A DNA stretch of 64,000 nt from Leptothoe kymatousa TAU-MAC 1615 (GCF_018739865.1 NZ_JADOER010000004.1:124001-188000); one strand, 5' to 3'. Counted from the first letter of the stretch, positions 52,936 to 63,604 are shown. Numbers and translations: made by a program. Notes: a model not told the origin generated them from the sequence alone.

Positions 52936-53505
52936 ATGAATCCTTCCCACAACTCTGACTCGGCGAGGAATCAGGTGCGCTCAGAAGCCAGCTATTCCCC
53001 GTCGGTACCTGTGTCGGTCTATCGCGAGTTGGCGGCTGAACTGCATGCTACCAAGGCTATGGTGGATTCACTCAGTGCCCAGAATAATCATCTGCATCAG
53101 CAAAATCATGTGCTGCGTCAGAATATTCACCAAATGGTACAAGTGGCCCTTCAGCTGGGACACCATGCCGGAGTGGCCCATCCGGCGGAATCAGAGATGA
53201 CCTACTCTGTGCCAGCTGCTGATTTTCCTGCTACGCCCTATGCGCCGGTTGAGCCTGTGGCTCCCCAGGCGATGATGCAAGAACCTCGGGTAGAAGACTC
53301 GGTAAAACCGCCTAGGCGGGTGAGAAAGGCTGAAATTTCTAAGTTGGTGACAGAGCAGTCGGGCGAAAACCGTCGCTATAGCTTGGAGTCTTCCGCTTCC
53401 GGCAGTATGAGTACTCTGTGGCTGGTGGTTTCCATTGCCATTATTATTTTGACCGCCTTTGGCGCTGGCTTTTTGATTATGCGGCCGCTGATCAGCGATC
53501 GCTAA
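52936..53505 (+). CDS. Coiled-coil protein with C-terminal membrane anchor
   Basis: A 189-residue protein. The N-terminal half has a coiled coil (VYRELAAELHATKAMVDSLS, then AQNNHLHQQNHVLRQNIHQM), a Pro/Ala linker follows, a basic patch (PPRRVRKAEISK) comes next, and a C-terminal transmembrane helix (TLWLVVSIAIIILTAFGAG) ends near RPLISDR. I do not recognise the family. The coding end carries GCGGCCGC, TGATCA and HIP1 palindromes that are copied again 44 bases downstream. The start is uncertain, since the Shine-Dalgarno support is poor. Confidence 0.65.
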   Translation: MNPSHNSDSARNQVRSEASYSPSVPVSVYRELAAELHATKAMVDSLSAQNNHLHQQNHVLRQNIHQMVQVALQLGHHAGVAHPAESEMTYSVPAADFPATPYAPVEPVAPQAMMQEPRVEDSVKPPRRVRKAEISKLVTEQSGENRRYSLESSASGSMSTLWLVVSIAIIILTAFGAGFLIMRPLISDR

Positions 53506-53548
53506 GTCCTGAACATTTTGTTGGGCGGCCGCTGATCAGCGATCGCTA
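53481..53548 (+). repeat. Direct repeat at the end of the coiled-coil gene
   Basis: A 24-base sequence (GCGGCCGC, TGATCAGC, GATCGCTA in order) occurs at 53481-53504, across the stop codon, and again exactly at 53525-53548. It includes the HIP1 octamer in both copies. This looks like a recent 44-base duplication or a small mobile-repeat scar. Confidence 0.85.
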
Positions 53549-53777
53549 GGGGGCTATCAAGATTCAGAATTAGGATGAGGCTATGCGAGGGTAAACGAGA
53601 TGAAGCGTCACTCTTGACCCTTGAACAAGACCAAATCTCAATTTTTAGCGTTGATGCGGCCCTAGCCTTGCTAGAGGCAAAATCGCTCTGAGCCCTCAAT
53701 ATCCCAGTTTTCAACCAGAAGTTATTTGGTTGGTTGACCAGGTTCTAATCTAAAATTGACTGCGCATGGGCGCTATC

Positions 53778-53791
53778 GTAGCAACCGTTAC
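53778..53791 (+). promoter_or_regulatory. NtcA-binding site of glnB
   Basis: GTA-N8-TAC (GTA at 53778-53780, TAC at 53789-53791) matches the NtcA consensus. A TTAAAC -10-like box lies 22 bases further (53814-53819), the spacing of NtcA-activated promoters. This predicts induction of glnB under nitrogen limitation by 2-oxoglutarate-bound NtcA. Confidence 0.75.
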
Positions 53792-53870
53792 GGTGGAACC
53801 TCTGCATAACTCGTTAAACCTTGATATCGTGGTCCACAATGTTGTGGTCCCGGTGTGTGTGGAGCTATAA

Positions 53871-54214
<344 letters not shown>

Positions 54215-54215
<1 letters not shown>

Positions 54216-55477
54216 TGTCTGCTGACAAGTTGTCCATTGACGACTTTTTAGACCGGTATGGTCGCTTTGGTATCAATCTGGGGTTATCGCGGATCCAAGC
54301 CTTGCTGGGTCGGCTAGATAACCCCCAGGAACGTGTACCCATCGTGCATGTGGCTGGTACTAACGGGAAGGGGTCTGTCTGTGCTTATGTGTCTTCGGTG
54401 CTATCAGCAGCCGGTTATCGTGTGGGGCGCTATACCTCTCCCCACTTGGTCAACTGGAATGAGCGAATTTGCATCAATCAGCAGCCAGTGTCCGACCAGC
54501 AGCTTCGGTTTCATTTGCAAGCTGTCGCTGCGGCCATTGACGACGGTGAGACGCCAACCCAGTTTGAAGTATTTACAGCGGCGGCTTGGTCCTATTTTGC
54601 GTCTGAAGCTGTTGACCTGGCGGTGATGGAGGTTGGTTTAGGGGGCCGCTTGGATGCTACCAATGTGTGTCCTACGCCGCTGGTGACGGCTATTGTGTCC
54701 TTGAGTCGTGAGCATTGGCAGCGTCTGGGGCCTACCTTGGCCGATATTGCTGGGGAAAAAGCAGGGGTGATTAAGGCGGGCCGACCGGTGGTGATGGGCC
54801 CCTTGCCAGAGGCGGCTGAGGCGGTGGTGCGTCGGCGGGCGGCTGACCTGGATGCCCCTTTGCATGCGATTACTCCAGCGGCAGATACTGTCGCTGGCCA
54901 ATGGCGCAGTGGCCTAGGCGATACTACCGTGGACTACCGCGCTAGTTTGCTGGGAGAGCACCAGCGGGTAAATAGCAGTGTGGCGATCGCAATTCTTCAA
55001 CTCTTACAACGGCAAGGCTGGGACATTTCCACCGAGGCGATTCAACAGGGGATGGCCACAACCCAATGGCCAGGTCGTTTGCAATGGCTGCGGTGGCGAG
55101 GGCAGCAGTTGCTGCTTGATGGGGCTCACAATGCCGCTGCGGCCATGATGCTGCGGCAGTATGTGGACCAGTTGCCCCAGCCCATAGCTTGGCTCATGGG
55201 TATGCTGGCCACTAAGGACCATCAAGACATTTTTGAAGCCTTGCTGCGACCAGGGGACACCCTATATCTGGTGCCAGTGCCAGAGTCTGACACCGCCGAG
55301 CCCGTCGCCCTAGCCCAGCTCGCCAATGCGGCCTGTCCAGCCCTAGGCAAGGTGTATACCCATGGCACTTTGCAGGGGGGGGTAGAAAATTTTGTTGCAG
55401 CCCCCCATGACACCAAGGTTTTCTGTGGTTCTCTGTACCTGATTGGGGCGTTTCGCGCGCGCTATGGCCAAGCCTGA
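54215..55477 (+). CDS. folC: Folylpolyglutamate synthase/dihydrofolate synthase
   Basis: A 420-residue Mur-ligase-like enzyme that adds glutamate to dihydropteroate and folates. The P-loop (HVAGTNGKGSVCAYVSS) and the following VGRYTSPHLVNWNERI, the MEVGLGGRLDATNV and the ADIAGEKAGVIKAG motifs are intact, and LLDGAHNAAAAM opens the C-terminal domain. Start GTG at 54215 overlaps the glnB stop by one base, so it is coupled to PII translation and may share NtcA control. The downstream SBP gene is convergent, 20 bases away. Confidence 0.93.
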
Positions 55478-55497
55478 GCCAGGTGCTGGCGATACGT

Positions 55498-56781
55498 TTA
55501 TCGACTGTTCCACTCATCTGCGGCATCTGCCACGGCGTCATCTACGGTTTTTTCGCCTAGCATGGCCGCCTGCAAATTGTCATAGATGGCTTTTTGCAGC
55601 GTTTTCACATCTTCTAATGCCGGAATCAGCACTTCCGCATCGGCTAGCTGGTTGGCGCTAACGGCCCGTGCAATTTCAACTGGTGTTGCCCCTTCAGGGG
55701 CTTCCGTTAAGGTGCTATCCACCGCTGCAGCGGTGGAAGGTAGGACATTGGCCGCCTGGGCAAAGGATATTTGGTTGTCATTATTGGTGACATATAGGGC
55801 AAATTTAACGGCGGCTTCAGGGACATCCGTTGCTCTCGGCACCACTAGATTCATGGCTGCAACATTTTTTTTGCCGGTTTCTCCTGTGATCTGAGGCGCT
55901 GTTTTTGTGGCGGTGGCAATGGCTGGAGCATTTTTTTCAATGTTCGATAGCGCTTCGGCACCAGAGGCTAAAAAGACCGTTTCCCCTGCCTGGTAAAGCT
56001 CGATGGCACGACGGTGCCCCTGGGTGAGGACCTCACGCGGCAGCAGTTCTTGCTGGTAGAGGTCAGTCCAATATTGGAACACAGCCTTGCCTGCGGGGGT
56101 GTTAAAGGCCGCATTGCCCGCGTCATCCACCAGGGGCACACCCATCTGGATAAACGACTGCAGAACATCGGCGGCATCTTCAGGGACAAAGCTGATAAAA
56201 AAGGCATATTTGCCGGTTTTATCCTTAATCTGTTTGGCCGCTGTAGCGAGTTCGCCATAGGTGCTGGGGGGCTCACTAATCCCCGCTTGTTCCAGCAGTT
56301 GGCTATTGAACAGTGTGACTCGGGTGGTCAGATACCAGGGAAACCCGAAACTTTCTCCATTGAGCGTGGTGGCCTGCCAAATTTTGGGTAGGTAGGTGGC
56401 TTGGTCTTCAGGGCTAAGCTGTTGCTCCAGGGATAACCACGCATTGCGACTCGCCAATTGGGACGCAAAGTCAGGGTTGAGGTTGACCACATCGGGGGCC
56501 GTGCCCGCAGAAACAGCGGTTAAAATCTTGCTTTGCATGTCGGCCCAAGGGATATCGACCCAGACCACGTCCACGTCGGGGTTTGCTGCTTCAAAGTCGG
56601 CAATTAGCTGGTTGAAGTAGTCGGTAAATTTTGGCTGCAACTGCATTGTCCAAAATTCGACTTCCTGTTTGCCAGCTTGGCTAGTATCGCCGCCGCCACA
56701 GCCTGCTACGGCTAGCAATACCCCGGCAGTGGCCCAGGCTGCCATACGTGATAGAAAGTGCCGACGTTGAAACAGTTTCAT
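55498..56781 (-). CDS. ABC transporter sugar-binding lipoprotein
   Basis: A 427-residue extracytoplasmic solute-binding protein of the carbohydrate family 1 (maltose/glycerol-3-phosphate type). The signal ends in a lipobox (LLAVAGC, Cys28). An RRHFLSR motif near the N-terminus fits a Tat signal, so it may be exported folded. Family blocks are VEFWTMQLQPKFTDYFNQLI, FEAANPDVDVVWVDIPWADM, KILTAVSAGTAPDVVNLN and FGFPWYLTTRVTLFNSQLLE. No permease or ATPase genes are adjacent, so the transporter partners are elsewhere. Confidence 0.87.
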   Translation of the reverse strand: MKLFQRRHFLSRMAAWATAGVLLAVAGCGGGDTSQAGKQEVEFWTMQLQPKFTDYFNQLIADFEAANPDVDVVWVDIPWADMQSKILTAVSAGTAPDVVNLNPDFASQLASRNAWLSLEQQLSPEDQATYLPKIWQATTLNGESFGFPWYLTTRVTLFNSQLLEQAGISEPPSTYGELATAAKQIKDKTGKYAFFISFVPEDAADVLQSFIQMGVPLVDDAGNAAFNTPAGKAVFQYWTDLYQQELLPREVLTQGHRRAIELYQAGETVFLASGAEALSNIEKNAPAIATATKTAPQITGETGKKNVAAMNLVVPRATDVPEAAVKFALYVTNNDNQISFAQAANVLPSTAAAVDSTLTEAPEGATPVEIARAVSANQLADAEVLIPALEDVKTLQKAIYDNLQAAMLGEKTVDDAVADAADEWNSR

Positions 56782-56920
56782 GATGATTTTTTGGTAAACA
56801 AAAAATAAATCGATGGATGTGTTCAGACACTGTAGACCAAGACGGTCCGATGTGGTGTTTTGACTTTAGGGACGTGGCCTTGTTTCTATGGTTACACCTT
56901 GTGTTTGGCCAGGGATCAGG

Positions 56921-58162
56921 CTAGTGGACGCTGACCTGATGCGCACAGTCTGTGGCTCGGCTCCGGGCTTCTTCGATGGTGGCCCCTAGGGCGAGGGCTA
57001 CCCCCATGCGGCGGTTCTTGTGGGCGCGGGGTTTGCCAAACAGTCTTAGTTTGCTGTCAGGGACCGTCAGGGCTGCAGCAACTCCGGTAAAGGTGGGACT
57101 ATCGGTGGCGGCATTGGCGAGGATGACGGCGGAGGCGCCGGGGCGAATTTGTTCGATATTGCCAATGGGGAGGCCGACAATGGCGCGCACGTGCAGTTCA
57201 AATTCCGACATGTTTTGGCTCACCATGGTGACCATGCCGGTGTCGTGGGGGCGGGGGCTCACTTCGCTAAAGTAAACGGTTTGTTCTTGGCTAGGGTCGC
57301 CGGCAATAAATAGCTCAACGCCAAATAGACCAACGCCACCTAGGGCATCGGTGATGGCTTTGGCGATGGCCTGACATTTTTCTAGGGTGGTTGGATTTAG
57401 GGGGCAGGGTTGCCAAGATTCGCGGTAATCCCCGTCTTCTTGGCGATGGCCGATGGGGGGGCAAAAATGGGTTTTGGCTTCGGCATTGGCTAGGTGTGGT
57501 TGGGAGCGCACGGTCAGCAGAGTAATTTCGGTGTCAAAGTCTACGAAGCCTTCGACGATAACGCGTTGATCTTTGCCACGTCCGGCCTCAAAGGCATAGG
57601 TCCAGGCTTTGTCGATGTCTGGGGCGGTTTTGACCAGGCTTTGGCCTTTGCCGGAAGAACTCATGACGGGTTTGACGACACAGGGGAGGCCAATGGTTGC
57701 GATCGCGTCTCGATATTCCGCCTCGGTGGCCGCAAATCGATAGGGAGAGGTGGGCAATCCCAATTCCTCTGCGGCTAATCGTCGTATTCCTTCACGATCC
57801 ATCGTGAGGCGGGTGGCTAAGGCCGTTGGTATTACCGTCCAACCCTCGTGCTCTAAAGCAATTAATGTGTCCGTTGCGAGGGCTTCCACCTCCGGCACAA
57901 TCAGATCAGGTTTTTCCTTCGCGACAATATGTTTAAGTGCTTCACCATTCAGCATATTCAACACGTGGGAACGGTGTGCTACTTGCATGGCTGGAGCATG
58001 GGCGTAGCTATCTACCGCAATTACCTCAATCCCCAGTCGCATGGCCTCTAGGGCAACTTCTCGGCCCAGTTCTCCAGACCCCAATAACATAAGCCGCTGA
58101 GCGTTGGAAGCGAGCGGTGTGCCCCAGTTCCCATTGTTCGGCTGATTTGCCACGTTCGCCAT
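56921..58162 (-). CDS. purT: Formate-dependent phosphoribosylglycinamide formyltransferase
   Basis: A 413-residue ATP-grasp enzyme that makes formyl-GAR from formate, an alternative to PurN in purine synthesis. Family blocks are [88 protein letters not shown] and [18 protein letters not shown] [13 protein letters not shown]. The C-terminal [19 protein letters not shown] is also typical. It is divergent from pilM. Confidence 0.94.
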   Translation of the reverse strand: MANVANQPNNGNWGTPLASNAQRLMLLGSGELGREVALEAMRLGIEVIAVDSYAHAPAMQVAHRSHVLNMLNGEALKHIVAKEKPDLIVPEVEALATDTLIALEHEGWTVIPTALATRLTMDREGIRRLAAEELGLPTSPYRFAATEAEYRDAIATIGLPCVVKPVMSSSGKGQSLVKTAPDIDKAWTYAFEAGRGKDQRVIVEGFVDFDTEITLLTVRSQPHLANAEAKTHFCPPIGHRQEDGDYRESWQPCPLNPTTLEKCQAIAKAITDALGGVGLFGVELFIAGDPSQEQTVYFSEVSPRPHDTGMVTMVSQNMSEFELHVRAIVGLPIGNIEQIRPGASAVILANAATDSPTFTGVAAALTVPDSKLRLFGKPRAHKNRRMGVALALGATIEEARSRATDCAHQVSVH

Positions 58163-58683
58163 AGTTACTCAAAAAAAACAATTTTTTTAGAAATCGTGTG
58201 ATCAATTTAGCCAATTGCGTGTAATATCGCTCGTAAAAAATTACATTCTCTTCCAAAGCCATCTATTCTCAAGTTGGTTGGGGTTGAGGACATAGAGATT
58301 CACGTTGAGAACCAAGATTTCATTCAACCAACCCTTCAGGGCGGTTAACAATCCGCAATGAAGCTGTTGAATAAAGCCTGGAAACTAACCTGAAGCATGC
58401 ATTTCTACCAAAGAAGTGCTTACATCTAAGGGCTCGGTTGTTGAGGAGGTCATTTAAAAAACAAATTGAATAATGTACGTTTTGTTTGCTTTTTAGGGCA
58501 GTCTCTACACCAAACTCTGTATTCTTTAGCGGTTGCTAGCCATTCCTGCGCAAATTGTGTACGATGCGTTAGCAAAAAATCAGTTTAAAGCTGAAACAGT
58601 TGGGTGTACTCCAACACAGACCAAGGCTCTGCCTAGTCCAAATTGCCTTCCATGACCGGATAACATCGTGACCGGATAATGCT
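58163..58683. promoter_or_regulatory. Divergent promoter region purT/pilM
   Basis: About 520 bases with no supported gene. It presumably holds the promoter of the pil operon (plus) and purT (minus). A loose inverted repeat (TTGGTTG near 58273 with CAACCAA near 58326) is seen. No firm -10 could be chosen. Confidence 0.4.
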
Positions 58684-59787
58684 GTGAATAGTTTAAAGTC
58701 GCTATTTTCAAGAAAACCCCCAGGTGTTGGTGTTGAACTAACACCAGAGCGGGTCAATGTCGCCCGCCTGCGGAAACAAGGGCAGAAGTTAAAGTTAGAA
58801 ACCCTGGCTTCTGCGGAAATTCCAGAAGGCATTTTTGAAGAGGGGCAAATTATTGATACGGCAGCTATGGCAGAAGCCATCCGGTCTGCCTTAACGGAAA
58901 GCAAATTGAGGGTGAAACGGGCCACAACGGCTGTTCCTGGTCGTGCCATTACCCGAGTGATTCCAGTGCCAGCTGAGTTGGACGATAATGAGCTTCGCGA
59001 AATGGTGCTAAACCAAGAAGCAAGCCTTTACCTGCCATTTCCACGGGAAGAAGCTGACGTGGATTATCAAAAGCTAGGTTTCTTTGTGGATGAAGACGGC
59101 ATTGAGAAAGTCCAGGTTTTGTTAGTGGCCGTCAAAAAAGAGGTGACTGATGCCTACATGGAAACCTTTCAACAGGCTGGCTTAGCTCTAGATGTGGTCG
59201 AAACCAGCAGCTTTGCCTTGATTCGTACCATTCGGGAACAATTACGGCAATTTACTCCCCAAGAGGCTGCGGCTATAGTCGATATTCAATTTGAGAGTAC
59301 AGAAATCTCCATTGTTGTTGATGGCATTCCTCATTTTTCTAGAACAGTGCCCATCGGTACCTTTCAAATTCAAAGTGCGTTGAGCCGTGCGATGAACCTG
59401 CCGCCTACCCGTAATACTGAGTTACTTCAAGGTATGACGGTGCCAGCCACACCCATGGATAGCATGGGGGCTCCCCAAGTGGGTGGCGGTACTAATCCCG
59501 GCACAGCGGCTATGCTCAGGGTGCTGGGGGAATTATCCGATGAGCTACGGCGCTCCATTGACTTTTATCTGAATCAAGGAGAAGACATGGAAGTGGCTCA
59601 GCTATTGTTAGCAGGACCAGGCAGCGCCATTGGTCAATTAGATGAATTCTTTGCCCAGCGATTGAGTTTGCCAGCTAGCCCCATTGACCCGATTGAGGCC
59701 CTATCCCTCGAGGTCGGGGACGAAATTTCAGAGGCTCAGCGACCTGGGTTAGCAACAGTTCTCGGCTTGGGTTTGCGGGAGGTTTAG
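58684..59787 (+). CDS. pilM: Type IV pilus assembly protein PilM
   Basis: A 367-residue actin-like cytosolic protein of the inner-membrane alignment complex. The pattern GVELTPERVNVARLRKQ, RATTAVPGRAITRVIPVPAE, VQVLLVAVKKEVTDAYMETF, AAIVDIQFESTEISIVVDG and LLLAGPGSAIGQLDEFF follows the ASKHA fold. PilM binds the PilN N-terminus (here the NFLND-type motif of the next gene). Start is GTG at 58684. First gene of pilMNOQ. Confidence 0.95.
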   Translation: MNSLKSLFSRKPPGVGVELTPERVNVARLRKQGQKLKLETLASAEIPEGIFEEGQIIDTAAMAEAIRSALTESKLRVKRATTAVPGRAITRVIPVPAELDDNELREMVLNQEASLYLPFPREEADVDYQKLGFFVDEDGIEKVQVLLVAVKKEVTDAYMETFQQAGLALDVVETSSFALIRTIREQLRQFTPQEAAAIVDIQFESTEISIVVDGIPHFSRTVPIGTFQIQSALSRAMNLPPTRNTELLQGMTVPATPMDSMGAPQVGGGTNPGTAAMLRVLGELSDELRRSIDFYLNQGEDMEVAQLLLAGPGSAIGQLDEFFAQRLSLPASPIDPIEALSLEVGDEISEAQRPGLATVLGLGLREV

Positions 59788-59790
59788 ACC

Positions 59791-60576
59791 ATGTATAGTA
59801 TCGACATCAACTTTCTAAACGATCGCGAAGAACGTCCAGAACTAGCTTCTGGCGCTGCTCCGATTGTGCGTCAACAGTCAACCGCTGACCGTACGCCCAT
59901 TGCCATTGGCCTAGGGGTGTTAGTGGCGGCATTGGCCGGTGTGGGCGGATTTTTTGGATTCTTGAAGTATCAAGAGTCCACGCTAGAAAAACGCCAGGCC
60001 GAGCTAGATTCTCAGCTGACTGAGTTGCAGGCCAAGTTAGCCCAGGTCGATCGGATTAAAGCTGAGACCGCGGCTGCTCGAGATGAAAGTCGTGCCTTGG
60101 CAGGTGTATTCACTAAGATTCGGCCCTGGTCTGCCATTGTCAAAGATATTCAGAATCGTATCCCTACCCGAGCGCAGTTGGGCCAAGTTTCTCAAACGGC
60201 TGGAGAGGCCGTACCGCTTGAATCTGGAGGAGAACCCGTGACTCCAGAAGCCGGTGGCATCAGCATTAACGGAACGGCCTGTTCCTTTGATGATGTCAAC
60301 GACTTCATGTTGACTTTGAAAAATTCTCCCTTTTTAGAGAGTGAAACCGTTAAACTAACTACCTCTAGTTTGGGGGGAGAGGTGCTAGGGCGTTGCCCAG
60401 GTGAAGCTCAACGGGATGAGCCCACAGAGCTGGTGAACTACACCATTGGTGGCAATATCAAAAGTGTATCTACTGAACAATTTGATCGACTGCTTGCTGA
60501 ATTGGAAAATCAACAGGCCTCTGTCGGTCTTTCCTCTAGGTTAAAAGCCCTTTTAGAGACAGGAGTGCTCAAATAA
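59791..60576 (+). CDS. pilN: Type IV pilus assembly protein PilN
   Basis: A 261-residue bitopic protein. A short cytosolic N-terminus MYSIDINFLNDREERPE carries the PilM-binding INFLND motif, then a transmembrane helix (IAIGLGVLVAALAGVGGFFG, about 36-57), a coiled coil (KRQAELDSQLTELQAKLAQV) and a periplasmic ferredoxin-like domain. It starts 3 bases after the pilM stop and overlaps pilO by one base. Confidence 0.93.
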   Translation: MYSIDINFLNDREERPELASGAAPIVRQQSTADRTPIAIGLGVLVAALAGVGGFFGFLKYQESTLEKRQAELDSQLTELQAKLAQVDRIKAETAAARDESRALAGVFTKIRPWSAIVKDIQNRIPTRAQLGQVSQTAGEAVPLESGGEPVTPEAGGISINGTACSFDDVNDFMLTLKNSPFLESETVKLTTSSLGGEVLGRCPGEAQRDEPTELVNYTIGGNIKSVSTEQFDRLLAELENQQASVGLSSRLKALLETGVLK

Positions 60577-61391
60577 TGACATTAAGCGGAGATTTTATCC
60601 CAGCCGAAGATGATTTATATGATGAGCCGTCAAATCCTGTTGTCTTCGGTATTGAGTTAACCCCCAAGGTGTTGGGTATTTTGGCAGCTCTAGCTGGCAT
60701 TGGCTTAGCCATATTTTTATTCCAGCGATTTGTTCAGCCTGTGCGTCAAAGCAATCAAGAATTAAGGGCTGATATTGCCGAGAAAGAACAACAGCTCGAG
60801 ACCCAGGCCCAACGCCTAGAGGAAATTGCCAAGTTGGAAGAAGAACGGGATGCGGCCCTGATTCAGCGTCGTAACGTTTATTCGTTATTTGCTAACGAGT
60901 CTTCTATGGATACGCTGTTGTTAGATATTAACCAGCGCATCAAAAACAGTAATGCGTCTATTGGGGCTGCGCGCAATCAGATCCAAGCTCGTGGCATCCC
61001 GCCCATTATTGTTGAGGCTAAGTTAAACAGTTTTGTGCCCAGTGGGGAGGTTGTTATTGAGGATGGCAGTTTAGGCGAGGACGTGAATGGGAAATTAAAG
61101 CGTCAAACCTATGATGTTCGCTTTTCGGGGGACTTTGCCCAAACTCAGTCGATTTTAGGCAATATTGAACGCCTTGAGCCTCTGCTAATGATGAGAGATT
61201 TTTCTTTGAATGGTTCTGAAACGGTGACTGAAACTGTCCTAAATGGCCAGGGGCAAGTGGTAGGCCAGCCAAAACAGCGCATTAATTCATCATTTGCCAT
61301 CGATGCGCTCATTCCCACGGCGGATCCAAATGCCCCGCCAGAAATTGCCCCGGCTCCAGCACCTGAAGGTGAAGCCGCTGAGGCCCAGTAG
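60576..61391 (+). CDS. pilO: Type IV pilus assembly protein PilO
   Basis: A 271-residue bitopic protein, PilN partner. A cytosolic tail (LSGDFIPAEDDLYDEPSNPV) leads to a transmembrane helix (VLGILAALAGIGLAIFLFQ), then a coiled coil (NQELRADIAEKEQQLETQAQ) and a periplasmic domain. The C-terminal 25 residues are Ala/Pro-rich. Start ATG overlaps the pilN stop by one base. Confidence 0.92.
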   Translation: MTLSGDFIPAEDDLYDEPSNPVVFGIELTPKVLGILAALAGIGLAIFLFQRFVQPVRQSNQELRADIAEKEQQLETQAQRLEEIAKLEEERDAALIQRRNVYSLFANESSMDTLLLDINQRIKNSNASIGAARNQIQARGIPPIIVEAKLNSFVPSGEVVIEDGSLGEDVNGKLKRQTYDVRFSGDFAQTQSILGNIERLEPLLMMRDFSLNGSETVTETVLNGQGQVVGQPKQRINSSFAIDALIPTADPNAPPEIAPAPAPEGEAAEAQ

Positions 61392-61484
61392 CAGCGATAT
61401 GAATCAGTCACCATAGGTGCTTTCAACTCGCGAGAATCCAGTCCCAGGTATCAACGTCCTCTAAATAAGATTAAGGAGTGAACT

Positions 61485-63533
61485 GTGAAACGCTTTTTCA
61501 AACTAGGAAGTTTAATTGCTGGCGGAGCTTTGAGCGTCCTCACAGCTCAGGCTGCTGACGCAGCGGCTACTGCTATTCAAAGTGTTGAAGTTAACACGAC
61601 AAAAAACGGTATGGAGCTGTTGCTAGCCACGAAAGATGGTGACACTCCTCAAATCTTTGCGGTCAATCGAGATAATGTGCTGCAGGCGGACATTACGAAT
61701 GCGCAGTTAGCCTTGCCCAGGAGCAAGGATTTCACTAAGGAAAATCTGCCTCCCGCGATCAAATCAATTCAGCTGCAAGCCTTGAACGACAATACGGTGC
61801 GGTTGACCATTAAGGGCGCTGATAAAGCCCCCGTTGCCGATCTTCAGAAGCTGGATGGCCAAGGATTGTTGGTGAGTTTGGATACCCGCCCCGATGCGGT
61901 CTCCCAGCCTAGCCCACTGCCGGAAAAACTTGAAACCGTTACTGACGCTACCCTGCTGCCGACACATCTGGCCCAGGCAGAGACCGATACTCCAGATATT
62001 TTAGTGCCGAGTCCTGAAGTGATTATTGACGGCAACCCTGTGTCTGCTCCTACGGTCAATGCGGCGCCTCCGTTTTTGCCTCGGGCTGTGGCACCTCCCG
62101 TGGGTGATATTGCCGTATCTGAAGTCAATGCCGGTTTGGATGTGATTGACTTGGGCACTGCTGAGCGAGTACCTCGCTTAGTTTTGCGGGATGCAACCGC
62201 CCGTGAAGCGCTTTCTTTGTTGGCTCGGGCTGCGGGGCTGAATTTGGCATTTACTGATGCCAGTGGTGAAGGTGGAGATGCCGCCGCCGCTGACACTAAA
62301 GTGACCTTAGACATTGAAGATGAGCCCGTGCAAAATGTATTCAATTACGTTTTGCAGATTTCTGGGTTAGAAGCGAATCGTGTGGGGCGGACTATTTTTG
62401 TTGGTCCTCGTTTACCCCAGTCGGCTCGCAATGTCACCATCCGCAGTGTGCGTCTGAACCAGGTTAATGTGGCGACAGCTATTAACTTCCTTGTGTTTAT
62501 GGGGGCTGAAAGTGCCTTTACTGATCAGCAAGAAATTACAGAGGTGGTCGCAACCACAGATGTGGGCGAAGTGGAAGAAGTTGAGAGAACCGAACTGGAA
62601 ACTAACGTTGAGGTGCTGCGGGCCGATTATCAAGACTCTGCTCCGCTGCTGCGGGGGTTAGAGGTAATTGGTGATGAGCGCACCAGTTCAGTCACGTTAG
62701 TGGGGACTCCCAGACAGATTGAGATTGCTACCGCTCAGCTTGTGCAGCTGGATCTGCGCCGTCGTCAGGTGGCTGTAAATGTGCGAGTGATTGATGTTGA
62801 TTTAGGGGCGATTGAAGAAGTCGACACTAGCCTTTCGTTCCGTGCCGGTGATGTTGGTGTCAATATCGTTGACGGTGTTGCAAACTTTGGAATAAGAAGT
62901 TTAGCCAATATTGCCAGTAGTTTTATTTTGGATGTTGATGCTCAAATTCAAAACGGTAATGCCAAGATCATCACCGATCCAACCTTGATTGTTCAGGAAG
63001 GGCAAGATGCGGCTATTTCCCTAGTGGAGCAGGTGGTGAGCAGTGTGACAGTTAACTTTACTGAAACTGCAGGGGTGACCCGTGAGACCCAAACGGTGAA
63101 TTTCGAGGATGTGGGCCTTAATTTAGCCATTAATATTGACCGCATTGATGATAATGGCTTTGTTAATCTTTCTGTTGCCCCAACGGTGTCATCGCCGTTG
63201 TCACAAATCGATTTGGATAATGCTGGAGCCTTTGCTACACCAATTACCACGCGTGCGCTTTCCTCAGGGTTGATTCGTGTGCGCGATGGGCAAACTCTGT
63301 TGCTGTCTGGGATTATCCAGGAAACCGACCGTGTAACCGTGACTAAGGTACCAATTCTTGGCGATTTGCCTTTGATTGGTGCGTTATTCCGAGACACTAG
63401 AAATGAAGATGAGCGTCGTGAGTTGATTGTGTTACTGACACCTCAAATCATGGATGACTCCGATGAAAGTATCTATGGATACAGCTATACGCCCGGTGAA
63501 GATGTTCGAGAATTGTTGGGAGAAGAAGAGTAA
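61485..63533 (+). CDS. pilQ: Type IV pilus secretin PilQ
   Basis: A 682-residue outer-membrane secretin through which the pilus passes. A signal peptide ends near Ala-Asp-Ala (LIAGGALSVLTAQAADAAAT). An AMIN domain (about 30-130, IQSVEVNTTKNGMELLLATK) follows. Next come a Pro-rich linker, an STN/N0 domain (LVLRDATAREALSLLARAAG), an N1 domain (VEVLRADYQDSAPLLRGLEV) and the secretin core (VAVNVRVIDVDLGAIEEVD, then VPILGDLPLIGALFRDTRNE and ELIVLLTPQIM). PilP is absent, as is usual in cyanobacteria. A clear terminator follows. Confidence 0.95.
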   Translation: MKRFFKLGSLIAGGALSVLTAQAADAAATAIQSVEVNTTKNGMELLLATKDGDTPQIFAVNRDNVLQADITNAQLALPRSKDFTKENLPPAIKSIQLQALNDNTVRLTIKGADKAPVADLQKLDGQGLLVSLDTRPDAVSQPSPLPEKLETVTDATLLPTHLAQAETDTPDILVPSPEVIIDGNPVSAPTVNAAPPFLPRAVAPPVGDIAVSEVNAGLDVIDLGTAERVPRLVLRDATAREALSLLARAAGLNLAFTDASGEGGDAAAADTKVTLDIEDEPVQNVFNYVLQISGLEANRVGRTIFVGPRLPQSARNVTIRSVRLNQVNVATAINFLVFMGAESAFTDQQEITEVVATTDVGEVEEVERTELETNVEVLRADYQDSAPLLRGLEVIGDERTSSVTLVGTPRQIEIATAQLVQLDLRRRQVAVNVRVIDVDLGAIEEVDTSLSFRAGDVGVNIVDGVANFGIRSLANIASSFILDVDAQIQNGNAKIITDPTLIVQEGQDAAISLVEQVVSSVTVNFTETAGVTRETQTVNFEDVGLNLAINIDRIDDNGFVNLSVAPTVSSPLSQIDLDNAGAFATPITTRALSSGLIRVRDGQTLLLSGIIQETDRVTVTKVPILGDLPLIGALFRDTRNEDERRELIVLLTPQIMDDSDESIYGYSYTPGEDVRELLGEEE

Positions 63534-63560
63534 AGAAACTTGATCCTGTAACAATTTGTT

Positions 63561-63604
63561 AAGCCCGCCAAAGCCTTTAATCATGAGGCTTTGGCGGGTT
63601 TTTA
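63561..63604 (+). terminator. Terminator of the pilMNOQ operon
   Basis: AAGCCCGCCAAAGCC pairs with GGCTTTGGCGGGTT around an 11-base loop, and further T follow on the plus strand. It begins 28 bases past the pilQ stop. Confidence 0.93.
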
